A DNA stretch of 36,507 nucleotides, taken from Deltaproteobacteria bacterium. Its GTDB lineage: Bacteria; Desulfobacterota; Desulfarculia; Adiutricales; Adiutricaceae. Under the pieces are notes generated by a model. It was not told the origin of the DNA and searched no databases. It was given only the letters and a program-made list of their open reading frames with translations. Made by a program: the position numbers and the translations under genes. The stretch spans positions 1 to 36,507 of the forward strand of contig JAITEZ010000245.1 in the NCBI GenBank assembly GCA_031281735.1. The letters run 5' to 3'. Shown piece after piece: positions 8,759 to 20,312 of this stretch (its first letter is position 1; every line of letters starts with the position of its first letter).

Positions 8759-9965
8759 GAGGTCGATAGTAGATCGCCATGGCAAACAAGTCAAGATTTA
8801 TTTTAAGATACAAACTAAATATGCATTTTTATAGCTTTTGATAGCTTTTGTGGAGTTATTGGTTAACCAAGCTGTACCATAACGAGTAACCGGCTTGAAT
8901 CCGCCCCTTTCTAGCCCCGGACCGCCCCAGTCCTTCTCCGGTCCGCCGCTGTCAAGATACCGGCCCGGATCACGCGTCGCCGCGCCCCTTCCGCCCCCCG
9001 CGGGGATTACCCCCCGTCACGTGACGCAGTCCCCCTGCGTGGCCTCGCGAGGCATGGGCCGGGTTCCCCGCCGGGCAGGGGCGCGGCCCTCCGTCCCTTC
9101 CCGCGGGACCGTGTGCGGCGCGTGCCCCGCCCGGAAGGCTGCGCCCGTGCCCTCCCCGCTCCAGCCTGGCACGCGCCTTCACATGTCCGCATCGCAGGGC
9201 CCGGGGCATGGCCGGCCCCCGCAGCCGGGGAGCCCCCGTTCCGGCAGTCCGGGGTCGGGGGCCCTTGGCGGGCCGGTCATGTCCCCGCTCGCGGCATCGC
9301 TCGCTTGGTGCTCTCGCAGTGACTTGCGTGCCGATGGACGTCCGCCGTGCCAGGGCAGAGGGGGCTGCCGTATCCGGGGGAGCCGCCGGTTCGGCGTGCC
9401 CGCGCCTAAAGCGAGGGCCTGGACTCCCGACAATAGAGCAAGTCCTGCCGCTCGGGGAGGGCCGCCCCTCCTTCCGGGGCCTTCCGCTTCCGGCGGTTCC
9501 AGGAGCGGCGTGGCCCCCGCCGGCCCCTGCGGGGTGGCGCGGTCGGATGCGCGCCCTGCTGTGCCGAGGTCATGAAGAATGTGTTCATTCCTCGACTGAA
9601 GACCCTGACTCTCAAGGGGTATGAAGGTCAGCGCCCGCCTGGCGCGTAAGCGGGGGCGCTTCCCGAGCCGCGCCCCGGCGGCGTCCCCTTCCCGGTCATA
9701 AGGTGTGTCCCGGCTCGTTTCCCTGACCGCGCACCCGGCATGTTCGGCACGATTGCGCGACTGCTGCGGCACCCGGCCTCCCCGCGCGCCCCGGCGGTCG
9801 CCAAGTGCGGCGGCCGGGGCGACAGCCGCCAACCGGCCAGCCTGTCAGCGCGGCGCGCGGTTTCAGCGTCTGCCCGGATCGCCCGGGTTAGCGCTGGGGT
9901 TGCGATCGTGCTAGAATGAATGATATTTTCCCTCCGTCCGGTCCGAGACTCCCGCCGGCTCCGGC
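8759..9965. other. AT-rich patch, then GC-rich stretch without genes
   Basis: At 8790-8890 the DNA is AT-rich and contains a perfect 10-bp tandem repeat, ATAGCTTTTG twice (8831-8850). It may be the upstream end of the decayed ISAzo13 element. From about 8900 the sequence is very GC-rich with no supported gene. One short frame of normal composition stands out at 9572-9649 (+), 25 codons beginning MKNVFIPRLKTLTLKGYEGQ, which resembles the start of some large AAA/SMC-type ATPases and then breaks off. Confidence 0.45.
9888..9917 (+). promoter_or_regulatory. Possible promoter of the Sel1 gene
   Basis: A -10-like TAGAAT (9912-9917) sits in a short AT-richer patch just before the Sel1 gene. The best -35 at an acceptable 18-bp spacing is a poor TTAGCG (9888-9893). 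This is weak and based on composition and position only. Confidence 0.28.
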
Positions 9966-9989
9966 GTGACTGCCCACGGCAAACCCTTC

Positions 9990-11501
9990 ATGGCACCTTC
10001 TGAACTTGAGGTCATCAAGAACCTGGTCAAGGCGGCCGAGTCTGGCAACGCCGAGGCCCAGTGCATCCTCGGCAAGCTCTACTACCTCGGCGAGGGGGTC
10101 GCCCCGGACAAGCGGGAGGCCCTCAACTGGTTCGAGAGATCGGCCGAGGGCGACTGCCTGGACGCCCAGTACATCCTGGGCAAGGTCTATCTTGAGGGCT
10201 TCATAACCCCCGTAGACTACGACAAGGCCCGCCATTGGCTCTCCCGGGCAGCCGAGCGCAGGCATTCCCTGGCCGAGGCGGATCTGGGCAGGATGTTCCT
10301 GAACGGGAGCGGGGTCCCCGAGGATCCGGCCGCGGCCTACCGCTGGTTCGAGCAGGCGGCCCTGGACGGGAACGTCTCGGCGCAGTACAACGCCGGTCTC
10401 ATGTGCCTGGGCGGATGCGGCACCGCAGCCGACCCCGCCAGGGCCTTCGCATGGTTCAAGAGCGCGGCCCTGGAGGGGGACGTCCCCTCGCGCTTCAACG
10501 TCGGGCTTATGCTCTTCACGGGCGAGGGGGCGGCCCAGGACTACCTGGAGGCCAGGGAGTGGTTCGAGAAGGCGGCGGGGGACGGGGACGCCGCCTCGGA
10601 GTTCTACCTCGGGCTCATGCACGAGGAGGGGCGGGGAGTCCCCCGCGACGGCTTCAAGGCCCTGGAGTATTACAAGAAGGCCTCGCTCAAGGGCTACTCC
10701 AAGGCCCAGTACTGCCTGGGTCTGAGGTACCTGAACGGGGATGGCATCGCTCAGGACGAGGAGGAGGCCTTCTACTGGCTCGAGAAGGCGGCCGACTCCG
10801 GCAACAGCTACGCCAGCTTCGAGCTGGGGCTCATGCATCTCTACGGGCGTGGCATCCCTCAGGATCACGAGGCGGCCTTCCAGCGTTTCTCCCGGGCGGC
10901 CGAGGCGGGTCTACCCGTGGCCGCCGCCAACCTCGGCTCCCTGTACCTCAAGGGGCAGGGGGTCGGCCAGGACTACGGGAAGGCCCTGCTCTGGTCGCGG
11001 AAGGGCGCCGAAGGCGGTGTGGGCGAGGCCATGCTCAACCTGGGACTCCTCTTTTTCTACGGCAAGGGGGTCAAGCGGGACTACGCCATGGCCCTGGAAT
11101 GGTTCCGGAAGGCGGCGGCCGAGGGCGCGCGGGAGGCCTACTACGAGTTGGGCCTCATGTTCTTCCAGGGGGCAGGGGTGGCCCTCGACTACGAGCAGGC
11201 CTACGAGTATTTCTCCAAGGGCGACGCCGAGGGCGAGATCCAGTCCTCCCTTTACGCTGGCCTGCTCATGCTCAACGGCTACGGTGCCCCCATGGATCGC
11301 GAGCGGGGGCTCGCCAAGGTCCGCGCAGCCGCGGAGCTGGGGCTGGCCGATGCCGAGTATTTCATGGGGGTCATCCACATCCAGGGCCTGGGGGTGGAGC
11401 CTAGCGAGGAGGAGGGCCTCCAGTGGCTCCGCAAGGCGGCCGCGCAGGGGCACGCCCGGGCCGCCGAGGAGCTGGCTTCCCGGAGAGGGCAAGTCAACTG
11501 A
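9990..11501 (+). CDS. Sel1-like (TPR) repeat protein
   Basis: The protein is almost entirely built of Sel1-like repeats: thirteen tandem 36-residue units from about residue 21 to the end, each close to AxxxLGxxYxxGxGVxxDxxxAxxWxxKAAxxG, plus a short partial unit. Such alpha-solenoids are protein-protein interaction scaffolds; no catalytic domain, signal peptide or membrane span is seen, so a cytosolic location is likely. Two starts are possible, GTG at 9966 and ATG at 9990, and neither has a clear ribosome binding site; I chose the ATG. The SDR gene follows after 121 nt with no terminator in between, so they may be co-transcribed. Specific partners cannot be read from the sequence. Confidence 0.9.
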   Translation: MAPSELEVIKNLVKAAESGNAEAQCILGKLYYLGEGVAPDKREALNWFERSAEGDCLDAQYILGKVYLEGFITPVDYDKARHWLSRAAERRHSLAEADLGRMFLNGSGVPEDPAAAYRWFEQAALDGNVSAQYNAGLMCLGGCGTAADPARAFAWFKSAALEGDVPSRFNVGLMLFTGEGAAQDYLEAREWFEKAAGDGDAASEFYLGLMHEEGRGVPRDGFKALEYYKKASLKGYSKAQYCLGLRYLNGDGIAQDEEEAFYWLEKAADSGNSYASFELGLMHLYGRGIPQDHEAAFQRFSRAAEAGLPVAAANLGSLYLKGQGVGQDYGKALLWSRKGAEGGVGEAMLNLGLLFFYGKGVKRDYAMALEWFRKAAAEGAREAYYELGLMFFQGAGVALDYEQAYEYFSKGDAEGEIQSSLYAGLLMLNGYGAPMDRERGLAKVRAAAELGLADAEYFMGVIHIQGLGVEPSEEEGLQWLRKAAAQGHARAAEELASRRGQVN

Positions 11502-11622
11502 AGGGCGCGGGCCGGCGCTTGCGGGGGGTGCCGCAGTCCGGGGGACACTGGGCATGCCCTGGTCGCCGGCGGACGCCGCGCGGGCCCGAGGCACCGGCAG
11601 ACGCCGGGCGGGAGAGTCGCCC

Positions 11623-12528
11623 ATGAGGGATCCCAGACATGTCGCCATCACCGGGGCCTCCGGAGGCCTGGGGAGGGCTCTCGCCCTCGAGTACGCCCGG
11701 CCAGGGATGGCGCTCTCCCTGTGCGGCAGGAACGCCGAGTCCCTGGCCCGGACGGCCGGGCTCGCCAGGGGGAAGGGGGCGGAGTGCTTCGAGGCGCTCT
11801 TCGATGCCAGGGACGCCGAGGCTCTCGTGGGCTGGCTCGCCGTCTCCGATCGCCGGGCCCCGCTGGATCTCGTGATAGCCAACGCCGGCATCTGCCGCGG
11901 GGTGGGCCCCGACGGCCTCGAGGATCCCCGCGACGCGGTGGACACCCTCCGCGTCAACGCCGAGACGGCGATCCTCACCTCGCTCTGCGCGGCCAGGATC
12001 ATGCGCACACGGGGACGCGGCCAGATAGCGGTCATAAGCTCCCAGGCGGGCCGCGTGCCCCTGACCTTCACCCCAGCCTACGCGGCCTCCAAGGCCGCCG
12101 CCCGCTCCTACGCGCTCTCCCTCCGGGACGGACTGGCGGCGCAGGGCGTGGAGGTGACGGCGGTGAGCCCCGGGTACCTCAGGAGCCCCATGCAGGAGAC
12201 CTTCGTGGGCGGGCTCATCCGGGCCTGGCCGGCGGAGCGGGCGGCCCGCCGCATCGCCTCTGCCCTCCGGGGGAACCCCAGGGAGATCCGCTTCCCCCTC
12301 CTCATGAACCTCCTGGTGTGGGCCTTCCAGTTCTGCCCCCGCTTCCTCGCGCCCCCGCTCCTGAGGTCCTTCAGCTTCCGTTGCGAGCCGCCCTCCGGGT
12401 CCGGGGGAGGGAAGCCGGCCCAGGGAGCGGCGGGCACGGCGGCAGGGGATCCGGACGCCCCAGGCGGCGGGACGTCTCTCGGGGACGGTAGCGGATCAGG
12501 GACGGGGGCTGAGCCTTTCTCAGGTTAG
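11623..12528 (+). CDS. Short-chain dehydrogenase/reductase (SDR)
   Basis: This is a 301-residue classical SDR, an NAD(P)-dependent oxidoreductase of unknown substrate. It shows the Rossmann motif TGASGGLG (10-17), the NAG motif (IANAGI, 85-90) and the full catalytic set Asn112, Ser139/140, Tyr153 and Lys157 (YAASK). The true start is the ATG at 11623 with GGAGAG 7 nt upstream; the longer ORF in the track runs through the Sel1 gene in another frame. After the enzyme core a hydrophobic segment (MNLLVWAFQFCPRFLAPPLL) could anchor it to the membrane, as in some lipid-acting SDRs. The last ~50 residues are a Gly/Pro/Ala-rich tail that looks like unstructured, GC-driven sequence. Confidence 0.88.
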   Translation: MRDPRHVAITGASGGLGRALALEYARPGMALSLCGRNAESLARTAGLARGKGAECFEALFDARDAEALVGWLAVSDRRAPLDLVIANAGICRGVGPDGLEDPRDAVDTLRVNAETAILTSLCAARIMRTRGRGQIAVISSQAGRVPLTFTPAYAASKAAARSYALSLRDGLAAQGVEVTAVSPGYLRSPMQETFVGGLIRAWPAERAARRIASALRGNPREIRFPLLMNLLVWAFQFCPRFLAPPLLRSFSFRCEPPSGSGGGKPAQGAAGTAAGDPDAPGGGTSLGDGSGSGTGAEPFSG

Positions 12529-12540
12529 TACCGGGACGGG

Positions 12541-12568
12541 CCGCATGTCGGAACATGACATCATGCGG
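12541..12568 (+). terminator. Hairpin after the SDR gene
   Basis: CCGCATGTC and GACATCATGCGG form a stem with a 3-base bulge around a 7-base loop, 12 nt after the SDR stop. There is no U-tract, so it may be a weak or factor-dependent terminator, or only a stabilising 3' structure. Confidence 0.3.
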
Positions 12569-12625
12569 TCATCTCCGAGCCTGAGCGTCTCGTGGGAATC
12601 TCGTACTGTGGTTTCACATGATCAT

Positions 12626-12940
12626 TCAGGAGAAATCCAGCTTTGGTAGGCCCTTGACGATTTTCATGGTCTCCAGGCCCACTGTGATCACCCGCAACAG
12701 GAGTTCCGGGATGTACCTGGGCTCCCCGTGTTCCCTGGCCCAGTCGTTGGATCGTTTCTGATCTCGGAATCTTTGTGGAACGCGATCTGGTAGCGTTCAG
12801 TGATCCAGCCGATCGCGGAACTTCCGTTCAATACGTAATCGCAGGCAGCAAGGGGGATCCCCTCGACGCGGATCGTATCGTTGCAATGCATAACTGACTT
12901 GCCATTTCTTGCCATCCGGTCCCTTCCCGAAGCGCATCAT
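12626..12940 (-). pseudogene. C-terminal remnant of a restriction-type DEAD/DEAH helicase
   Basis: Joining three frames on the minus strand gives about 100 residues that match, from memory, the end of the large DEAD/DEAH helicases of type ISP-like restriction-modification enzymes. The order is MRFGKGPDGKKW, then NDTIRVEGIPLAACDYVLNG, SSAIGWITERYQI and NDP, then DWAREHGEPRYI, LETMKIVKGLP and the natural stop (TGA at 12626-12628). Two small frameshifts break it, one near 12898 and one near 12755, where a single base seems missing in the NDPNDW codons. Everything upstream of MRFGK is gone: homology ends at the point where the TnpB remnant begins. The ORF track shows only the middle piece. The family assignment is quite confident; the exact R-M type is not. 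Confidence 0.7.
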
Positions 12941-13843
12941 GGCCATCCGTACAGGCCATGAATTTGAAGCCAAGAGGCCAACCGGCAAACCCCTCATGCG
13001 CATGCGCCAATCCGCCGGGTGCCGCCGTTTCGTCCATGACAAAGCCATCGCCTGGCAAACTGGGCGGCTGGCCGACAAAGGTAACCCGCTCACTTACGCC
13101 GGGCTTTTCCGCCTGCCCGTCAACCGGGAGAAAGAGCCTGATACAGCCTGGCCGGCCGAGGCGCCTTCGCCATGTGAAAAACCTCAGGCGCCGGCAAACG
13201 GCCCCTTCCCGCAGGCTTGAGGCCGCCAGAGAGCAGGCCAGAGAGGGCGGGGACGGCTCCCTTAAAACCGCCCGGGGGAGCGGCTGCCGGAAGGCCAGGC
13301 TCCAAGCCGCCAAGGCCCGCATGAAGGCCGCTTTCTCCCGCAAGGGTCTCCCGCGGGAACACCCGGCCCGGCCGCCATCTGCAAAAAACCACGCCGCGGC
13401 GGTCGCGGGGGACCTGATAGTCCGAGATATGTCCGCCTCTGCAGCTGGGATCGCAAGCGCCCGGCCGGAACGTCAGGGCCAGAAGCGGCCTCAGCAGGGC
13501 TGTCCTGGGCCAGGGCTGGGGAATTCCTGTGATCATGCTGGTCGGCAAGACGCCGGCCAGGGGCGGAAAGCTGATCAAGATCCCGGCCCGTCACACCGGC
13601 CGGACTTGCCCTGAATGCGGGTTCAGACATGCGTACAACCGTGAAAACCAAGCCAGGTTAGGATGCCGGCACCGCGGTGTTGCGGATAATGCCGATGTCG
13701 CCGGGGCAAAGAATGTTTTCACGGCCGGGCAGGCCGCCCTGAACGCCTGTGGGGGACATGGCGCCCGAGGCCGGCCTGTGAAGCAGGAACCCGCCGGAGA
13801 CCAGAGGCCGGCTTTCGCCTCCGTGTCCGCCGGTACCCCCTGA
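12939..13843 (+). pseudogene. tnpB: TnpB (IS200/IS605-type) pseudogene, copy 1
   Basis: Pieces of an RNA-guided TnpB nuclease gene lie in successive frames. The N-terminal helix-turn-helix region (MAIRTGHEF ... SAGCRRFVHDKAIA) starts at 12939. A second frame, about 13168-13520, gives RRKxRL-like and AGDLIVRDMSAS text. The zinc-ribbon end with HTGRTCPECGFRHAYNRENQ and NADVAGAKN starts at 13529. The middle with the first RuvC aspartate is missing, the RuvC-II glutamate (usually VVEDL) is Gly, and the fourth zinc cysteine is Arg (CRHRG). It is therefore dead. A typical right-end hairpin of such elements overlaps the end. No TnpA gene accompanies it. The start abuts the helicase remnant on the other strand. 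Confidence 0.78.
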
Positions 13844-13856
13844 CTTCAGTCTGGGG
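13837..13856 (+). repeat. IS605-type right-end hairpin, copy 1
   Basis: CCCCTGACTTCAGTCTGGGG folds into a stem with one T-T mismatch and a TC loop. Hairpins with this GACTTCAGTC core are usual near the right end of TnpB-carrying IS200/IS605 elements. A related hairpin occurs at the end of the second TnpB wreck. Confidence 0.65.
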
Positions 13857-14626
13857 AGGATGCCAGCGCCTGGAATCGGGGTCCCATGTCATGCCGGAAA
13901 CGGTGGGGCCTTGCATACTCGCCGCGGTCCGCCCCGGACTACCGGAACGCCTGACGCACCGGCCCCATGACCCCCGAAGTCCGGGAATACGATACTCTCG
14001 GGGCTTGTCGGAGATCTGTCCAGGAACTCCCAGGAAACGCTTCAGCCGGGAGGCAGGCGCAATGAGGCCGTTTCCCGAACTGCCGGCGTCTTCCGGCGAC
14101 TGCCGGTGCGTTTGCCGATGAGCCTGTTTCGGAGGCGCCTTTCCCGGCGCCCGCAGTAAGCGGGATCCGCATTTCGCAGGAAGCGAGGCAAGCGTTGCAT
14201 ATAGTGGTATTCAGCCAGCCGTGCGGGCTGGCTTCGGTCCTGCGGGCAAGGCGCGCCCGGGTCGCTGACTGGCGACGCATTGGACCTGCCTAACCGTAGC
14301 CGGGCGGGGCCGCGGCAAGCGAAGGGAGGATGCCGGCGGCATCGGCGGGCGGAGGCCGAACCGCCGGGGCGGTCTCCCCGGCCCCAGAGGAAAGCCGGGG
14401 GATCGCTGGCTCATCTTTTGCGGTGGCTTTCCAGGGGAGGGGAACGGGGCCCATGTTGGGATCCGCAGGGGCGGGGGCTCAATCCGCCGGGCTTCCCCAC
14501 CCATGAGGGGGAGGGGGGCTTCAGCGAGCCGGGTCATTTCCCGGATGGCGATGGGAGGCGGAAGGAACACGGCGGCAGGGCCCCCGCCTCCGGCCGGACG
14601 GCCCCGGACCGGCCTGGCGCTTGTGT
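13857..14626. other. Gene-free GC-rich stretch with one strong hairpin
   Basis: No gene is supported. A perfect 8-bp stem with a 5-base loop, AGCCAGCC GTGCG GGCTGGCT, lies at 14213-14233 without a U-tract. The remainder is GC-rich sequence without recognisable protein similarity. Confidence 0.5.
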
Positions 14627-14655
14627 TTGAAAAAACAGGCTACCGGACCTATAAT
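14627..14655 (+). promoter_or_regulatory. Near-consensus sigma-70 promoter of the M23 gene
   Basis: TTGAAA (14627-14632) and a perfect TATAAT (14650-14655) are separated by exactly 17 bp. This is the best housekeeping promoter in the window and predicts transcription starting near 14662, about 115 nt before the M23 peptidase gene. An AT-rich run around the -35 stands out from the GC-rich surroundings. Confidence 0.8.
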
Positions 14656-14777
14656 ATTCCGGGCCGGTTTCCGTCACGGCCACGCTAGAGCCTTCCCCGC
14701 ATTCACGGGCCTCGCCAGACTGAGGGAGGCGCCGCCTGCGACCCAGCAGGTCCCGGCGCCCCCGCCTCAAGTGATTT

Positions 14778-16070
14778 ATGGCCTCTCGCTACAGAATCTG
14801 CATAATGACCGAAGGCCGGGGCCCCCTGCGGATCAGGGGGCTCGTGATCCCGGCCTGGGTGCCTGTCGTCGCTGTCGCCTTTACCATCTGCCTGGCGTCG
14901 GCCCTCTCGATCTATGCCTTCCACGCCAACCGGGCCATCTCGGGCTTCGAGGACCGGAGCTTCGATCTGGAGATCCTCCAGGCCGAGAACGCCGCCAAGG
15001 AGCTGCAGGTGGCCGCCCTGACGGAGCGCCTGAGCGCGCTGGAGGGCCAGGTGGAGGTTCTCTCCGACCGGGACAGGGATCTCAACCTCCTCACACGGGA
15101 CTTCAACCGCCAGCTGGGCCTCCCGGAGGGGACGGAACTCGCGGCGGTGTGGCCGGAGCTCGTGAACACCGTGGCATGGACATGGGGGGGCCAGCAGGAC
15201 CAGGGCGGCGTGAGCCGGGAACCCGGCGGCCCCGCCTTGCCTGCGGCGAACCCGGTGACGGTGCTCCGCGCCCTCCACAGGGATCTCGACCGCCTGGAGG
15301 AGGGGGCGGCCGCGACCGGCTTCGCGCTTTCCGAGCTCTCCTCGGCCCTCATGGGCTCCCAGAACCTGCTCGCTGTGACACCTTACGCCAACCCCGTGCC
15401 AGGGGGCAAGGTCTCGTCCCTGTTCGGCTATCGCTCCAATCCCTTCGGCAGATCCCTCGACTTCCACGCTGGGCTTGACCTCGCCGCCCCCACCGGCACC
15501 CCGGTCTACGCCCCGGCGGACGGCACGGTGCTCTCCTCGGACTGGTCCAAGAGCGGCTACGGCCTCATGATCGCCCTGGATCACGGCTACGGGCTCACCA
15601 CCCGCTACGCCCACCTCTCGGAGAGCCTGGTCGCCCCCGGCGACAAGGTCGCCCGCGGCGACCTCATCGCCCGTGTCGGCTCGACCGGCCGCTCCACCGG
15701 CCCCCACCTCCATTACGAGACGTTGCTGGGGGAGACGGCGGTGGATCCGCAGACCTTCCTCCAGGCCGAGCTCGAGTACCAGACCGCCTATCTGGAGGAG
15801 AAGCGGGGTGCCCGGGCCCTCGCGGCCGGTCTCCACGCGCCCGGGGGCATGCAGATGGCGACCGACGCGGATTCGGCCGCCCCCGTCCCCGACGGGACCG
15901 CCGCCGGTACGCCCGCCGCCGCGGCGGCAGCCCCCGCCAAGGCGCCGGCCCAGGCGGCGGTGGCCGGGGGCAGGCCCGCCCGCCGCGAGATCAAGCCTTC
16001 CCGCAAGGCGACCCGCCCCAAGCCGGCCAAGGCGAGGGCGGCCCGCCCCAGGCAGGCCCGCCGCGGATGA
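14778..16070 (+). CDS. M23 (LytM-type) peptidoglycan endopeptidase, membrane-anchored
   Basis: The predicted zinc metallopeptidase cuts peptide cross-links of the cell wall in the periplasm. Order: short cytoplasmic head, membrane span (about 24-47), coiled coil (about 55-108), linker, then the M23 domain (about 200-330). The zinc ligands His230 and Asp234 (HAGLDL) and His312 (HLHYE) are present, as are His279 (RYAHL) and His310, so it should be active rather than an EnvC/NlpD-type activator. A Lys/Ala/Pro-rich basic tail follows. The start at 14778 lacks a clear ribosome binding site but is supported by the head RICIMTEGRGP, which resembles RLHVLVMTDGG in the membrane protein at 31443. It has its own promoter and a distal terminator. 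Confidence 0.9.
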   Translation: MASRYRICIMTEGRGPLRIRGLVIPAWVPVVAVAFTICLASALSIYAFHANRAISGFEDRSFDLEILQAENAAKELQVAALTERLSALEGQVEVLSDRDRDLNLLTRDFNRQLGLPEGTELAAVWPELVNTVAWTWGGQQDQGGVSREPGGPALPAANPVTVLRALHRDLDRLEEGAAATGFALSELSSALMGSQNLLAVTPYANPVPGGKVSSLFGYRSNPFGRSLDFHAGLDLAAPTGTPVYAPADGTVLSSDWSKSGYGLMIALDHGYGLTTRYAHLSESLVAPGDKVARGDLIARVGSTGRSTGPHLHYETLLGETAVDPQTFLQAELEYQTAYLEEKRGARALAAGLHAPGGMQMATDADSAAPVPDGTAAGTPAAAAAAPAKAPAQAAVAGGRPARREIKPSRKATRPKPAKARAARPRQARRG

Positions 16071-16560
16071 GGGCGGCCCCCCCCCCTGCGGGCGCCGCCC
16101 CGGCGCGTCCCGGGCCTCCGGGCCGCCTCCTGCGGCCTTCCGTCCGCCCGCGCCACACCCTTCGCCGGAACCTGGCGGCCTCCCGATCCCCGGCTAGGGC
16201 CTCCCGCTTCCCGGTCCCGCCGGGCGCCGGGGCATTCGCGCGCCCCCGTCCTTAACGGCTTTCAGGCATCCCGGCCCGCCTGTCCCGGGGCCGGCCCCGC
16301 CCCCAGACAGCGCGCCCCCCGGGCATCCCCCGCTGGGCGCCTCCGCTCCCCTCCGCCCCGCAGGCCCCCCCGGCCTGCGAGGCCTTCCCGCCCGCGGCCG
16401 CCGAGGCCCGCAGGCGCCTGCCCCCTTCCGGCCCGTCATCCGCGTCCGGGTTGGGGCGCTTCCGGACATCCTGATCCCCAGCCGCGGCGGGGGGAACGGC
16501 GGGGCGAGAGCCCCCCGGACAGCCGGCCAGGCCCGCAGGGGCCACCCCAGCCCCCGGTTC
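16071..16560. other. Gene-free stretch between the M23 gene and secA
   Basis: This stretch is extremely GC-rich and has no supported gene on either strand. It would be the 3' untranslated part of the M23 transcript up to the terminator at 16561, or the secA leader, or both. Confidence 0.5.
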
Positions 16561-16589
16561 CCGGGAGATACCTCTCCCGGTCTTTTTTT
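16561..16589 (+). terminator. Rho-independent terminator just before secA
   Basis: A perfect 8-bp stem (CCGGGAGA, loop TACC, TCTCCCGG) is followed by TCTTTTTTT. It is the clearest intrinsic terminator in the window. It ends only about 31 nt before the secA start, which leaves little room for a secA promoter downstream. It therefore either ends M23 transcription or acts as an attenuator in the secA leader. Confidence 0.85.
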
Positions 16590-16620
16590 CCGGGGTCGGG
16601 CGAGAGAGAGCCTTCCACTG

Positions 16621-19155
<2,535 letters not shown>

Positions 19156-19343
19156 GGCCGCGGCTCCCGTCGGCCTGCCCGGCTCCGCCCCGATCGGCCG
19201 CTGTCCCTTGCCCGGGCGCGTCAGGCTTTCCGTCTCCCCGGCCGCCCGGGGGCTCGCTCCGGCGTCTGCCCTCCTGCCCCGCGCCCCTGACCGGGTTTCC
19301 GGCGAACCGCCAGTCCTGCGGGCGCCGCGTGTTTCCGGGCGGG

Positions 19344-20312
19344 CTACCTGACCTCCTCCCCGCCCTGAAGGACTGGGATTCCCTCCGGATACAGGGTCCT
19401 GTTCTGCGCCCCTTCCCCGCGGCAGGGCCCTGCCCTGCCTCCCTGCCCCCGGAGCCGTTCTCCTGAGGCTCCTGCGGGGGCCCCGGGCGCCCATCCCCCG
19501 CAGGCGATGACGGCCCGCCAGGACGCCGGGGCCGGCATGACCGGCGCTGCCCCCGCATCCGCGTCACGGGCGCCGGAACCCGGCCTGGGAATGCCGGTTC
19601 CAGGCGTCCGCGCGCGGGGCACGTCCGGCCGGCATGCCGGGGCGGCACCCTGACGGGTCCCCCGCCCCGTCCCGCCGGTCCCCATCCGGGCATCGTCCTG
19701 AACGTCCCCCCGGCCCTGATCCGGGATCGCCCGGTCCGGCGCGCTCCCGGCCGCCAGGTGGCGGCGTCCCCCTGGCGGAGGAGGCGGACATGCCCGTCAC
19801 CTCCAGATCCCCGGCCGCCGCGGCGGCGCGGTCCCTGCCGGTCGCGGCCGGGGCCCCGCGGAGGGAATCCCGGCGGGCCCGCAGTCCAGCGCCGGAACCG
19901 CGTCGCCTTCCTCCCGGCCCTGAGCCGTCCCTGCCGCCTTTTTTTCTTCCGGGACGGGTTCCCGTCCGCGCCTCGGCCGGCCTTTTCAGCCGTTTCCCCA
20001 GGGGGTTGGGCGGCCCGGTGAACGTCCCTCCCGTCCGGAAGGGTGGCGGACCGGGCGATCCCCATGCCGATTCCGATCGCCGAGACGGACGGGCCGGATC
20101 CGGGATCACGCGTCCGGTCTGAACCGGGATGGAGATCCCCGGGCCCGGCACCACCGCGGCCGCGTTCCCAGTGCTTCCCTGACCCCTCCGGCTCCTGCGG
20201 CGTCGCGCCCGCCCCGGCCCGGGGAGGCGGATCCGCCCGTCCAGCCGGGACCGCGCCGTACTGGGGCCCTGAAGGGGTCGTCCGGGCCCTTCCCGTGGAA
20301 ACGGGGGATCCC
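19344..20312 (-). pseudogene. tnpB: TnpB (IS200/IS605-type) pseudogene, copy 2
   Basis: On the minus strand, TnpB text can be followed through several frames. It runs from PRFHGKGPDDPFR (20312) through a RuvC-I region reading IGIGMGIARSATLPDG, GDLEVTGMSAS and the zinc-ribbon start HAGRTCPARGR, to DADAGAAPV and EGIPVLQGGEEVR with a natural stop at 19344. The RuvC-I Asp is Gly (GGC), the RuvC-II Glu is Gly (GGG) and a zinc Cys is Arg (CGC), besides frameshifts, so it is dead. It resembles copy 1 in the MSAS segment, in the same Glu to Gly loss and in the end hairpin, so both derive from one TnpB lineage. The N-terminal third is not recognisable. The 814-aa ORF of the track is an accidental frame through this wreck. 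Confidence 0.72.
19358..19377 (-). repeat. IS605-type right-end hairpin, copy 2
   Basis: On the minus strand CCCAGTCCTTCAGGGCGGGG folds with one mismatch and a TC loop, followed by AGGAGGTCAGGTAG. It aligns with the hairpin at 13837-13856, which is followed by AGGATGCCAG. It overlaps the last codons of the TnpB frame. Confidence 0.6.

Noticed and set aside
9179-9832. 217-codon minus-strand ORF
   Set aside because: Its composition matches non-coding GC-rich DNA; no domain, no ribosome binding site.
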